A model generated the notes under the pieces. It was given only the letters and a program-made list of their open reading frames with translations, was not told the DNA's origin and ran no database searches. A program made the position numbers and the translations under genes. Shown here one piece after another: positions 46,998-55,555 of a DNA stretch of 64,000 bases. Location of the stretch: contig CAVWQS010000002.1 in NCBI GenBank assembly GCA_963757155.1, positions 124,001-188,000 of the forward strand. The letters are read 5' to 3'. How positions within the stretch are numbered: the first letter of the stretch is position 1; each line of letters starts with the position of its first letter. Source of the DNA: DASXQK01 sp963757155 (GTDB lineage: Bacteria > Pseudomonadota > Alphaproteobacteria > Dongiales > Dongiaceae).

Positions 46998-48550
46998 TCA
47001 CCGCACCAACAGAAGAAGGAGCGCGGCGAAAATCGCGGCGAGCCAGATGTGCCAGGTGATGGAGCGGCGGTCCTCCCGGTTCATCTCCGACAGCGCCGCC
47101 ATGGTCTCGGGCGCGAGATTGACGCCGCGGCGGGCGGTCGAGGCGGCGGCTTCCACATCGGCGATGAGGTCGGGCAGCCGGCCGGCGATGCGGACGAGCT
47201 CGCGGGTCCCCTCGGCGATGCGCGCCTCGGGGCCGCGGTTCTCGCGCATCCATTGCTCGACCAGAGGCTGGGCCAGGGTCCAGATATTGAGGGCGGGGTT
47301 GAGCTGGCGGCTGACGCCCTCGGCCATCAGCATGTTCTTCTGCAGCAGCAGAAGCTGGGGCTGGGCCTCCATCTCGAAGGATTCCGAGAGGCGCAGGAGC
47401 TGGCCCAGCACCTGGGCGAAGGAGATCTCGTCCAGGGAGCGGCCGAAGATCGGCTCGCCGATGGACCGGCAGGCCTGGGTGAATTCGTCCAGGGACTGGT
47501 CCGCCGGCACGAATCCGGCGGCGAACTGCACCTCGGCGACCCGGCGGTAGTCGCGCTCCAGGAAGCCCAGCAGCATGTCGGCGAGGTAGTAGCGCGTCTT
47601 GCGGTCGAGCCGGCCCATGATGCCGAAGTCGACGGCGCCGATATTGCCCTCGAGATCGACGAACATGTTCCCGGGATGCTGGTCGCCGTGGAAGAAGCCG
47701 TCGCGAAAGGCCTGCTTGAAGAAGATCGCCGCGGCGCGGGAGAGCGCCAGATCGATGTCGATGCCCGCGGCCAGCATCCCCGCGCGGTCGTCCATGCGGA
47801 TGCCGGTCAGCCGCTCCAGGGTGAGCGCGCGTCGCGTCGTCCGCCGCCAATCCACCTGGGGCACGCGATAGGTGGTATCCCCGGCGAAATTCTCCGCCAG
47901 CTCGGCGGCGGCGGCGGCCTCCAGCCGGAGATCGATCTCGACGCGGACCATGGCGCGGAAGGTCTTGACCACCGCCAGCGGCTTGAAGCGCCGCAGCCGC
48001 GGCTGGCTGCGCTCGATCCATTCGGCGATCCAGGACATGAGGTCGACATCCCGGGCGAAGGCTTCCTCGATGCCGGGCCGCAGGATCTTGACCGCGACCG
48101 GCTCGCCCTCGGTGGTGACGGCGTAGTGGACCTGGGCGATGGAGGCGGCCGAGACCGGGGGTCTCATCGAAGGAGAGGAACAGCGCCTCCAGGGGCTGGC
48201 CGAGCTCGGCCTCGAGGATGGCCGCGGCTTCCTCGCCCGGAAATGGCGGCAGGCGGTCCTGGAGCCGGGCCAGGTCTTGGCGTCACCTCCTCGCCCAATA
48301 TGTCGGAGCGGGTGGCGAGGAGCTGGCCGAGCTTGATGAAGACGGGGCCGAGATCGATCAAGGCGCGGGCCAGGCGCTCGCCCGGCCGGCCGGTCTCCTT
48401 CTCGCGGGAAAAGAGCCGGGCCAGCAGCAGGATGGCGGGCGCCAGCCCGGCGCCCTCGATCTGCTGCAGGAAGGGCGCCAGGGCCCCATGGCGGGCGAGG
48501 GTCCGTGCGACGGTGGTGAGCCGGGCGATGTTGCGGCAGGCGCGGAACAA
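46998..48550 (-). CDS. ubiB: Ubiquinone biosynthesis protein UbiB (ABC1/ADCK atypical kinase); two frameshifts
   Basis: About 518 residues after joining. It is required for ubiquinone synthesis, as a membrane-associated kinase-like ATPase. GPVFIKLGQLLATRSDIL is the KxGQ motif, PVSAASIAQVHYAVTTEGEP the alanine-rich loop and VKILRPG the kinase lysine, FFHGDQHPGNMFVDLEGNIG with FGIMGRLD the catalytic and Mg sites. Two C-terminal hydrophobic segments end in WLAAIFAALLLLLVR. Frame changes lie near 48285 and 48165, on either side of the segment LPPFPGEEAAAILEAELGQP. It starts 6 bp after the ubiE stop. Confidence 0.88.
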
Positions 48551-48556
48551 ACGGCC

Positions 48557-49321
48557 TCAGATGCGCCAGGCGGAATGGAGGGCCGCGATGCCGCCGGAGA
48601 GGTTGCGATAGCTCGTCCGCTCCAGCCCGGCGGCCGCCATGCGCGTCGCCAGCTCCTGCTGGGCCGGGAAGCGGCGGATGCTTTCCACCAGATAGACATA
48701 AGCGTCGCGGTCGCCCGCCACGAGCCGCCCCATCCAGGGCAGGACGCGGAAGGAATAGAGATCGTAGAGCTGCTTGAGCTGGGGCAGCACCACCTGGCTG
48801 AACTCCAGGCAGAGGAAGCGCCCGCCGGGCTTCAGCACCCGGCGCGCCTCGGCCAGGGCCTTGTCGATCTCGGCGACATTGCGCAGCCCGAAGGCGATGG
48901 TATAGGCATCGACGCTGCGGTCGGCCAAGGGCAGGGCCTGGGCATCCCCCGCCACCCAATCGATGCCGGTGATGATCCCCTTGTCGATGGCCCGGTCGCG
49001 CCCCACCGCCAGCATGGCCGGGGTCAGATCGCAGACGACGACCCGGGCGCCCGTCCCCGCCTTTGCCAGGAAGCGCTGGGCGATGTCGCCGGTCCCGCCG
49101 GCGACATCGAGCAGGAGCTGGCCCGGCCGGGGCGCCAGCCAATCGATCATGGCCGCCTTCCACAGGCGGTGGATGCCCCCGGACATCAGGTCGTTCATGA
49201 GGTCGTAGCGCCCGGCGACGCGCTCGAAAACGCCGCGCACCAGGCGCGGCTTCTCGGACGTCTCGACGCGGCGGTCGCCGAACCAGGTCTCGTCATCCTC
49301 GATGGGGGGACTGCGCTCCAT
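48557..49321 (-). CDS. ubiE: Ubiquinone/menaquinone C-methyltransferase
   Basis: 254 residues from ATG 49321 (MERSPPIEDDETWFG). It is the SAM-dependent C-methyltransferase of ubiquinone synthesis. FGDRRVETSEKPRLVRGVFE and VAGRYDLMNDLMSGGIHRLW are the UbiE start, LLLDVAGGTGDIAQRFLAKA the SAM loop, TIAFGLRNVAEIDKALAEAR and VLKPGGRFLCLEFSQVVLP the family motifs, and YRNLSGGIAALHSAWRI the C-terminus. The frame stays open for 53 codons upstream but that part overlaps a strong hairpin and is not family-like. It forms an operon with ubiB. Confidence 0.94.
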   Translation of the reverse strand: MERSPPIEDDETWFGDRRVETSEKPRLVRGVFERVAGRYDLMNDLMSGGIHRLWKAAMIDWLAPRPGQLLLDVAGGTGDIAQRFLAKAGTGARVVVCDLTPAMLAVGRDRAIDKGIITGIDWVAGDAQALPLADRSVDAYTIAFGLRNVAEIDKALAEARRVLKPGGRFLCLEFSQVVLPQLKQLYDLYSFRVLPWMGRLVAGDRDAYVYLVESIRRFPAQQELATRMAAAGLERTSYRNLSGGIAALHSAWRI

Positions 49322-49408
49322 CTCGGGAACATAGCGCGGCGCCTGAGAACACGCTACTTGGCGCCGTGTCAGGCCCTGAACTAGAATTCGGCCGCATTTC
49401 ACCAGTGT

Positions 49409-49447
49409 GCTGCCCCAGAATTCGCACTTGCGAATTTCTGGGGCAGC
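49409..49447. repeat. Long imperfect inverted repeat between ubiE and the acyl-AMP ligase
   Basis: GCTGCCCCAGAATTCGC (49409-49425), loop ACTT, then GCGAATTTCTGGGGCAGC (49430-49447): seventeen paired bases with one bulged T. It lies between two divergent starts, lacks a U tract on either strand, and does not match repeat families A or B. It may mark a junction or form a shared operator or mRNA leader hairpin. Confidence 0.7.
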
Positions 49448-49533
49448 CACTCGACTCAACAAATTGTGTCCCGTTCCCACCGAGATTCGATAACTTGCGT
49501 TTTGGCACTAGGGACACAGGGAGATTCCTTCGA

Positions 49534-51282
49534 GTGACCGAGACCGACGTCGCTGGCCTCCAAACCCTGGCGCAGCGCCTGCAGGCGCGCGCCGGCACCG
49601 AGCCCGAGGGCCAGGCCTTTCTGCATCTGAAGGACGGCGAGGCCGAGGCCGGCCGCCTGACCTGGCGGGAATTCGACGCCGCGGCGCGGGATGTCGCCGC
49701 CTCGCTGGCCGGACGCGCCCCGGGCGAGCGCGCTCTGCTGCTCTACCGGGCGGGGCTCGATTTCATCACCGCCTTCATGGGCTGCCTCTATGCCGGGATC
49801 CTCCCCGTGGCCGCCCCGGCGGATACGCTGGGCCATCGCGGCCGGACCCTGGCCCAGCTCCTGGCCACCTTCAACGACGCCCGGCCCTCCATCCTGCTCT
49901 CGACGGGCGAGCTGCTGGGCAGCATCGGGGCGCTCGAGGCCCAGGCGCCCGATCTCTGCCGCACCGATCAGCTCGATACCACGGCGATCGCGCCCGGGAC
50001 CGGGGCGGACTGGCGCCCGCGCGGGGAGAGCTTGGACGATATCGCCTATCTGCAATACAGCTCCGGCTCCACCGCCAGCCCCAAGGGCGTGGTCGTCGGC
50101 CAGCGCGAGCTGGTCCGGATGATGGAGATCATCAGCCAGGCCTATGGCTATGACCGGGAAAGCCGCTTCGTCTGCTGGATGCCGCATTACCACGACTACG
50201 GTCTGGTCCAGGGGCTGCTGCATCCGATCCATGCCGGCATCCCCTGCATCGTCATGTCGTCGGCCAGCTTCATCCAGCGGCCCTATCGCTGGCTTGCCGC
50301 CATGACGAAATATGCCGCCAGCCATAGCGCCGGGCCGAACTTCGCCTATGACCATTGCCTGCGCCGGATTCCCGAGGCCCAGCTTGGCGAGCTCGACCTC
50401 AGCGCCTGGCGCTTCGCCGGCAATGGTGCCGAGCCGGTCCGGGCCAAGACCCTGGAGGAGTTCGCGGCCAAATTCGCCGCCTGCGGCTTCCGCAAGGCGA
50501 GCTTCTATCCCTCCTATGGCTTGGCGGAGGCGACATTGCTCGTCTCCGGCCCCAAGCCGGCTGCCGAGGCGGCCCCGGCCGTTCTCACCCTCAAGGCCTC
50601 GGCCCTGGAGCAGGACCGGGTGGAGATCGCGCCGGACAACGAGACGGGCGTCCGCCATATCCCGAGCTGCGGCAATCCGGTCAAGGGCGCCACCATCCGC
50701 ATCCTGGATCCGGAGACCCGGCGACCCCGCCCGCCCCAGGAGATCGGCGAGATCTGGGTCGCCCATGGGGCGCTGGGCCGGGGCTATTGGAACCGCCCCG
50801 AGCTGACCCAGGAATTCTTCCAGGCCCGCATCGCCGATAGCGGCGAGGGTCCCTTACCTCCGCACGGGCGATCTCGGATTCCTCGAGGACGGGCAGGTTT
50901 ACATCGTCGGGCGGAAGAAGGACCTGATCATCGCCAATGGCGGCAACCACCATCCCGAGGAGATCGAGTGGTCCATCGAGCAGAGCCATCCGGCGATCCG
51001 GGCGGGCTGCGTCGCCGCCTTCACCATCGACGATGACGAAGGCACGACCCTGGCGGTGCTGGCGGAAATCGCGCCCGGCCCGTAATGCCGAGACCGCCGA
51101 TCATGCCGCGGTCATCCGGGCGATCCGCAAGGCCGTGGCCATGGACCATAGCCTCACCATCGGACGGATGGCGCTGCTGGCGCCGGGCGCCATCGCCAAG
51201 ACCACCAGCGGCAAGATCCAGCGCGCCGCCTGCCGCAGCGCGCTGCTGGCGCGGAAGACTGGCGATCGTCAGCGAAGGCTAA
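49534..51282 (+). CDS. Fatty acyl-AMP ligase (FAAL) type adenylating enzyme; three frameshifts
   Basis: About 583 residues after joining, from GTG 49534. It would adenylate a fatty acid and hand it to a carrier protein instead of CoA. DIAYLQYSSGSTASPKGVVV is the ATP loop; WMPHYHDYGLVQGLLHPIHA, FIQRPYRWLAAMTKYAASHS and AGPNFAYDHCLRRIPEAQL are highly typical of FAALs; FYPSYGLAEATLLVSGPK is the A5 motif. The C-terminal domain is RTGDLGFLEDGQVYIVGRKK and, at the end, IAKTTSGKIQRAACRSALLA with the catalytic lysine. Frame changes lie near 50850, 51083 and 51262. It converges on the carrier-thioesterase gene, whose stop it overlaps by 4 bp. Confidence 0.82.
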
Positions 51283-52459
51283 CTCTGGGCTTCGATGATC
51301 GACTGGCCGAAACGGGTGCCGAGCTGCGGCAGTCCCGAGGCGAAGATGTCGACATGGGCGGCGGCGATGGGATGGAGCGTCCATTGCCGCGCCAGCGCGC
51401 CCCAGCCGGGCTTGACCTGCTGGAGGCGGCCGATGCGGTCGGTCGAGGCGAAGACCGTGATCGCCCCGCCATAGGGTCGCGGCCGATAGCTCGTGAGCGC
51501 CTTGGTCATGCCGATGCGGATCGCCAGATGCCGGCGCTGCATCTCCGCGCCCTGCACCGGCCGCTCGACGGTCTCCCTCGGCGTATGCCAGCCGATGAGC
51601 GGCCCTAGCCGGCGGCGCAGATGAAGGCCGCGGCGCACCACCCAGCGCCAGAGGCGCGTGGCCGGGGCCTCGGGATTCTTCCAATAGAGCCAGGGCACCT
51701 CGACCGGATTGGCCCGGGGATCGATGAGGCCGACGAAGGCCACCTCCTCCCCCGCCGCCCGCAGGATCCGCGCCATCTCCACGGCGGTCAGCGACCCGTC
51801 GCAGAGCCCGGCCAGAAAATAGGGCCCGGCGGGCTGCACCCGGCGGATCAGCTTCACGAAATCGCTCGCCATCTCCTCGAAATCCGTATGCGGCGGATCG
51901 TCGCCCTCGAGCCCGCGCGCCTGGATCGCATAGAGCGGCTGGTCCGGCGGCAGATAGGGCAGGAATTGGCGGACGAAGACCACATCGCCCAGGATCGTAT
52001 GGGTGAAGAACAGCGGCGGCAGGCTGCCCTCGGGCCGGATGGCGATGAGGGGACGCTGGACCGCCTCGCGGCGCTGGATCACCGGCGCCGGAGGCTGGAC
52101 GGCTGCAACGGGTTGCGCCACGACAGAGGCCGTCTCTTCCTCCAGCCGCTGGGCCAGGAGGCGCACATTCGGGCAATCGAGGAGAACGGAGACGGGCAGC
52201 GCCACGCCGAAAGCGCTCTCGACCTCGCCGAACAGGATGAGCCCCACCAGGGAATCCCCGCCGAGCTCGAAATAATCATCCTCGACGCCCAGGCCCCGGA
52301 TCTCGAGCACCTGCTCCCAGATCGCCAGCAGACGCTTCTCGCCTTCCGTCGCCGGCGCCACGGCCGGCGCCGCAAGGCGAACTGCGCGCGCTCCCGCGGC
52401 GCCGTGGCGGGCGCGGCCGTCGCAGGGCTGGAGGCGCTTGGACTCATGAGCTCTCGCAT
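51279..52459 (-). CDS. Peptidyl/acyl carrier protein-thioesterase didomain protein; probable frameshift near the N-terminus
   Basis: From GTG 52361 the frame gives 360 residues; an upstream ATG at 52459 (MRELMSPSAS) joined by one indel near 52375 gives a fuller start. Residues 6-75 are a carrier domain: KRLLAIWEQVLEIRGLGVED, then FELGGDSLVGLILF with Ser37 as the phosphopantetheine site. Residues about 100-355 are a type I thioesterase: PPLFFTHTILGD, DQPLYAIQARGLEGDDPPHT, YFLAGLCDGSLTAVEMARIL and AAAHVDIF with the catalytic His. The nucleophile motif reads GLCDG instead of GxSxG, so Cys replaces Ser. Beside a FAAL it probably receives an activated fatty acid and releases or transfers it. Confidence 0.82.
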
Positions 52460-52610
52460 ATCGCCGTGATTCGCCGGTCGGCGGATCAGCGGCGAATACA
52501 TCACGCTCAATCGGCCGTTACAAATGGAAACAATAGGCAATAGACGGCAATGACGCCCCGCCCTTTCCGAGGCGATGGCGCGGCGCGCGGCGGCAGGCTA
52601 GGTTCGCGCC

Positions 52611-53450
52611 ATGCCGGAGTTGCCTGAAGTCGAGACCGTCTGCCGCGGGCTCGCCGCCCGATTGCAGGGGCGGCGGCTTGTCCGGGTGCTGCAGCGCCGG
52701 CCGGACCTGCGCTTTCCCTTGCCGGCCCGCTTCGCCAAGCGTCTCACCGGGCGGCGGATCGAGCGCATCGACCGCCGGGCGAAATACATCCTGGTCCATC
52801 TCGACGACGGGCTGGTGCTGATCTGCCATCTCGGCATGACCGGCCGGATGCTCCTGGGCAAAGGCGAGCCGGAGCTCGAGATCCACGACCATATCGTCTT
52901 CTACGCCGAGGGCGATGTGACGCTGCGCTTCAACGATGCGCGGCGCTTCGGATTCATGGATCTGACAACGGAGGCGAAGCTCTCGAAGCACAAGCTGTTG
53001 AAGGGCCTGGGGCCGGAGCCGCTGGGCGCCGAGTTCGACGGGCCGCGGCTGGCCGCGGCCCTCGCCGGCAAGCGCACGCCGATCAAGGCCGCCTTGCTCG
53101 ATCAACGGGTGGTAGCCGGCATCGGCAATATCTACGCCTCGGAAGCGCTGTTCCGGGCCGGCATCTCGCCGCGGCGCCTGGCCCGCACCGTGCAGGGCGA
53201 GCGGGCCGAGCGGCTGGCCCGCGCCGTCACCGAGGTTCTGAGCGAGGCGATCGCCGCCGGCGGATCGTCCCTGCGCGATTATGTTCAGGCCGATGGCGAG
53301 CTCGGCTATTTCCAGCATCGCTGGCGGGTCTATGAGCATGAGAGGCAGCGCTGCCCGGGCTGCGACTGCGACATCGAGGTGACCGGCGGCATCAAGCGCA
53401 TCGTGCAGGCCGGCCGCGCGAGCTTCTACTGCCCGAGACGTCAGCGCTAA
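52611..53450 (+). CDS. mutM: Formamidopyrimidine-DNA glycosylase
   Basis: 279 residues. It excises 8-oxoguanine and ring-opened purines and cuts the strand. MPELPEVETVCRGL gives the N-terminal Pro nucleophile and Glu; RRAKYILVHLDDGLVLICHL and LGMTGRM hold the catalytic Lys; QRVVAGIGNIYASEALFRAG is the helix-two-turn-helix. The C-terminal zinc finger has CPGC and YCPRRQ: the usual fourth ligand Cys is an Arg (CGT instead of TGT). Divergent from the carrier-thioesterase gene. In related genomes mutM lies next to ubiE; here about 3 kb separates them. Confidence 0.92.
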   Translation: MPELPEVETVCRGLAARLQGRRLVRVLQRRPDLRFPLPARFAKRLTGRRIERIDRRAKYILVHLDDGLVLICHLGMTGRMLLGKGEPELEIHDHIVFYAEGDVTLRFNDARRFGFMDLTTEAKLSKHKLLKGLGPEPLGAEFDGPRLAAALAGKRTPIKAALLDQRVVAGIGNIYASEALFRAGISPRRLARTVQGERAERLARAVTEVLSEAIAAGGSSLRDYVQADGELGYFQHRWRVYEHERQRCPGCDCDIEVTGGIKRIVQAGRASFYCPRRQR

Positions 53451-53536
53451 CGAAAGCTCCCGTTTCCGCAGAGGTGCTTGACGGCGCGCCGGCTTCCCTA
53501 TTCAAACGCCCCAGATCCTCGATCCCCGGAGCCTCC

Positions 53537-54313
53537 ATGTCCTATCAGAACATCCTCGTCGAGACGCGCGGCGCCGTCGGCCTCGTCACCCTCAATCGGC
53601 CCAAGGCGTTGAACGCGCTGAATTCCGAGCTGATGCGCGAGCTCGGCCAGGCTCTCGATGACTACGAGGCCGATGCCGCCATCGGCGCCATCCTGCTGAC
53701 CGGCAGCGACAAGGCCTTCGCGGCGGGAGCGGATATCAAGGAGATGAAGGACCGCGGCTTCGTCGATGTGTATCTCAGCGATTTCATCACCAAGGAATGG
53801 GAGCGCCTCGCGCGCTGCCGCAAGCCGACCATCGCCGCCGTCGCCGGCTATGCGCTGGGCGGCGGCTGCGAGGTGGCCATGATGTGCGACATCATCATCG
53901 CGGCCGACACGGCCCGCTTCGGCCAGCCGGAGATCCAGCTGGGAACCCTGCCCGGCGCCGGCGGCACCCAGCGCCTGACCCGCGCGCTGGGCAAGGCCAA
54001 GGCGATGGAGATGGTGCTGACCGGCCGCATGATGGATGCGGCCGAGGCGGAGCGTGCCGGGCTGGTCGCCCGGGTCGTGCCGGCGGCCGAGCTGATGGCC
54101 GAGGCCATGAAAACCGCCGAGAAGATCGCCGGAATGTCGCGCCCGGCCGTGCTCATGGCCAAGGAAGCCGTCAACCGCGCCTTCGAGACCAGCCTCGCCG
54201 AGGGCCTGCGCTTCGAGCGCCGCCTGTTCCACGCCACTTTTGCCACAGCCGACCAGAAGGAAGGCATGGCGGCCTTCGCCGAGAAGCGCCCGCCCCTCTT
54301 CAAGAACGAATAG
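53537..54313 (+). CDS. Enoyl-CoA hydratase
   Basis: 258 residues from ATG 53537. It hydrates 2-enoyl-CoA in fatty acid or branched-chain amino acid breakdown. VGLVTLNRPKALNALNSELM, AFAAGADIKEMKDRGFVDVY (oxyanion region), AAVAGYALGGGCEVAMMCDI and PEIQLGTLPGAGGTQRLTRA contain the crotonase signature and the two catalytic Glu (CEVAM; PEIQLG region). The C-terminal AFAEKRPPLFKNE is the usual ending. It follows mutM by 86 bp, a common neighbour upstream of rpsT and dnaA in this bacterial group. Confidence 0.93.
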   Translation: MSYQNILVETRGAVGLVTLNRPKALNALNSELMRELGQALDDYEADAAIGAILLTGSDKAFAAGADIKEMKDRGFVDVYLSDFITKEWERLARCRKPTIAAVAGYALGGGCEVAMMCDIIIAADTARFGQPEIQLGTLPGAGGTQRLTRALGKAKAMEMVLTGRMMDAAEAERAGLVARVVPAAELMAEAMKTAEKIAGMSRPAVLMAKEAVNRAFETSLAEGLRFERRLFHATFATADQKEGMAAFAEKRPPLFKNE

Positions 54314-54372
54314 GCTCGGGCTTCAAGAACGAACCAGCAGCGGGGGTCGCTTCCGCGGGCGCCTCTTTATGG

Positions 54373-54396
54373 TCATTCCCGCGAAAGCGGGAATGA
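54373..54396. repeat. Palindromic repeat, family B
   Basis: TCATTCCCGCGAAAGCGGGAATGA, 10-bp arms, just downstream of the enoyl-CoA hydratase. Same core as the pair at 15.3 kb and the copy at 62.5 kb. It may stabilise or terminate the transcript. Confidence 0.75.
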
Positions 54397-54459
54397 TGGA
54401 AGAGAGAGACCCTGGACCCCGCCCAGGCTTTGCCCCTGGCATGCCCACCCCGGGCATGC

Positions 54460-54488
54460 TTGACTGTCTGCCACGCGGCGGATATAAC
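54460..54488 (+). promoter_or_regulatory. Promoter of rpsT
   Basis: TTGACT (54460-54465), 17 bp, TATAAC (54483-54488), 42 bp before the rpsT ATG. It is the best sigma-70-type promoter I see in the window. Confidence 0.75.
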
Positions 54489-54530
54489 CCGCCGCCTCCA
54501 ATTCAGCCTATTTCCGGAAGCGAGCTTCAG

Positions 54531-54794
54531 ATGGCCCACCATAAGTCGGCGAAGAAAGCCATACGTCAGACCGAGCGCCGCAGCGCGGTCAACAAGTCGC
54601 GCACCTCGCGTGTGCGCAGCTTCATCAAGAAGGTCGAGACCGCGATCGAGAGCGGCGACAAGAAGGTCGCCGCCGAGGCGCTGAAGGAAGCGCAGCCGGA
54701 GATGCATCGCGGCGTGCGCACGGGCGTGCTTCATCGCAATACCGTATCGCGTAAGCTGTCGCGGCTCAGCGCTCGCATCAAGACCCTCGCCTAA
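54531..54794 (+). CDS. rpsT: 30S ribosomal protein S20
   Basis: 87 residues. Binds 16S rRNA early in 30S assembly. MAHHKSAKKAIRQTERRSAV at the start and KSRTSRVRSFIKKVETAIES, then HRGVRTGVLHRNTVSRKLSR and LSARIKTLA, are the S20 sequence, rich in Lys and Arg. Start ATG 54531 follows GGAAGCGAG. It carries its own promoter (54460-54488). It precedes dnaA, as in many alphaproteobacteria. Confidence 0.96.
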   Translation: MAHHKSAKKAIRQTERRSAVNKSRTSRVRSFIKKVETAIESGDKKVAAEALKEAQPEMHRGVRTGVLHRNTVSRKLSRLSARIKTLA

Positions 54795-54920
54795 CTCTCA
54801 TCACTGTTGCCGGACGAACATCGTCGCGAATTTTTTCGCGACGTGATGTGACTCTTATTGCCTTGGCGGGGCGTCTGGCGGTAGAGTTATGACCGCGACG
54901 TGACAGGGGAAGGGCGACCC

Positions 54921-54954
54921 GGAAATACAATAAAAATGAAATAATTGTATTTCC
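54921..54954. promoter_or_regulatory. AT-rich inverted repeat upstream of rhodanese-dnaA
   Basis: GGAAATACAAT (54921-54931), a 12-nt AT-rich centre, and ATTGTATTTCC (54944-54954). Perfect 11-bp arms in an otherwise GC-rich sequence make a candidate binding site or early-unwinding element for the dnaA region. Confidence 0.5.
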
Positions 54955-54995
54955 GATTACTTCAAAACCGAATGACATTGACAGCATAGGCCACA

Positions 54996-55015
54996 GGCTC
55001 TACTTCGGTAGGGCC
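54996..55015 (+). promoter_or_regulatory. Short stem capped by a TTCG tetraloop
   Basis: GGCTCTAC TTCG GTAGGGCC, eight pairs (one G-U as RNA) with the stable UUCG loop. It overlaps the possible -10 box and would sit at the very 5' end of the transcript, where it could protect the mRNA, or it may end a short upstream transcript. Confidence 0.4.
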
Positions 55016-55128
55016 TTGCTCGACAGTCCATTTTACCGCAACGAACCGCTGATGCAGCGGGTCGGGCGGCAGTTCTTTCGGTAATAAGACCTCGGTTGAC
55101 GAAGCAATGCGTGAGGGGTGTTGGCGGC

Positions 55129-55545
55129 ATGTCATACGCAGGCGATCTGAACCCGACCGAAGCCTGGAAGCTCCTCAATCAGGATCAGAGCGCTCAGCTC
55201 GTCGATGTCCGAACGCGCCCGGAATGGATGTTCGTCGGTCTGCCTGACCTGACCTCCCTCGGTCGGCGCGCCGTGCTGCAATCCTGGCAGGTCTTCCCGG
55301 CCATGGAAGTCGATGCCAATTTCGTTGCCGAGCTCGCCCAGCAGCTTCCCGACATGGAGGCGCCCATTCTCTTCATCTGCCGCAGCGGCGGACGCAGCCG
55401 GGCCGCGGCGGCTGCCTTGACGGCGGCCGGCTACCGGCGCTGCTACAATGTGGCCGAGGGCTTCGAGGGCAACCCCGATCCCGAGCGCCATCGCGGCAAG
55501 ACAGGCGGCTGGAAGGCCGCGGGACTGCCCTGGGTCCAAGACTGA
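55129..55545 (+). CDS. Rhodanese-like domain protein
   Basis: 138 residues from ATG 55129. Single rhodanese fold, a sulfur (or phosphate) transfer domain: PTEAWKLLNQDQSAQLVDVR, RTRPEWMFVGLPDL, and FICRSGGRSRAAAAALTAAG with the active-site loop CRSGGRS and its catalytic Cys. RCYNVAEGFEGNPDPERHRG and TGGWKAAGLPW match the small cytoplasmic family. The start follows GAGGGG. It lies directly upstream of dnaA, 10 bp from its start, and is probably cotranscribed with it. A role in replication has no support in the sequence. Confidence 0.9.
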   Translation: MSYAGDLNPTEAWKLLNQDQSAQLVDVRTRPEWMFVGLPDLTSLGRRAVLQSWQVFPAMEVDANFVAELAQQLPDMEAPILFICRSGGRSRAAAAALTAAGYRRCYNVAEGFEGNPDPERHRGKTGGWKAAGLPWVQD

Positions 55546-55555
55546 GGGCATGGCC

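Larger units (their letters stand above)
54795..55128. other. AT-richer control region before the rhodanese-dnaA genes
   Basis: About 334 bp without a gene. The stretch 54920-54970 is very A+T-rich for this genome and carries the 11-bp inverted repeat listed separately. TTGACA (54978-54983) with a 17-bp spacer to TACTTC (55001-55006) could be a promoter for the rhodanese gene, although the -10 is weak. A TTCG-capped stem follows at 54996-55015. I looked for clustered TTATCCACA boxes and saw none, so I do not call an origin. Confidence 0.5.
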
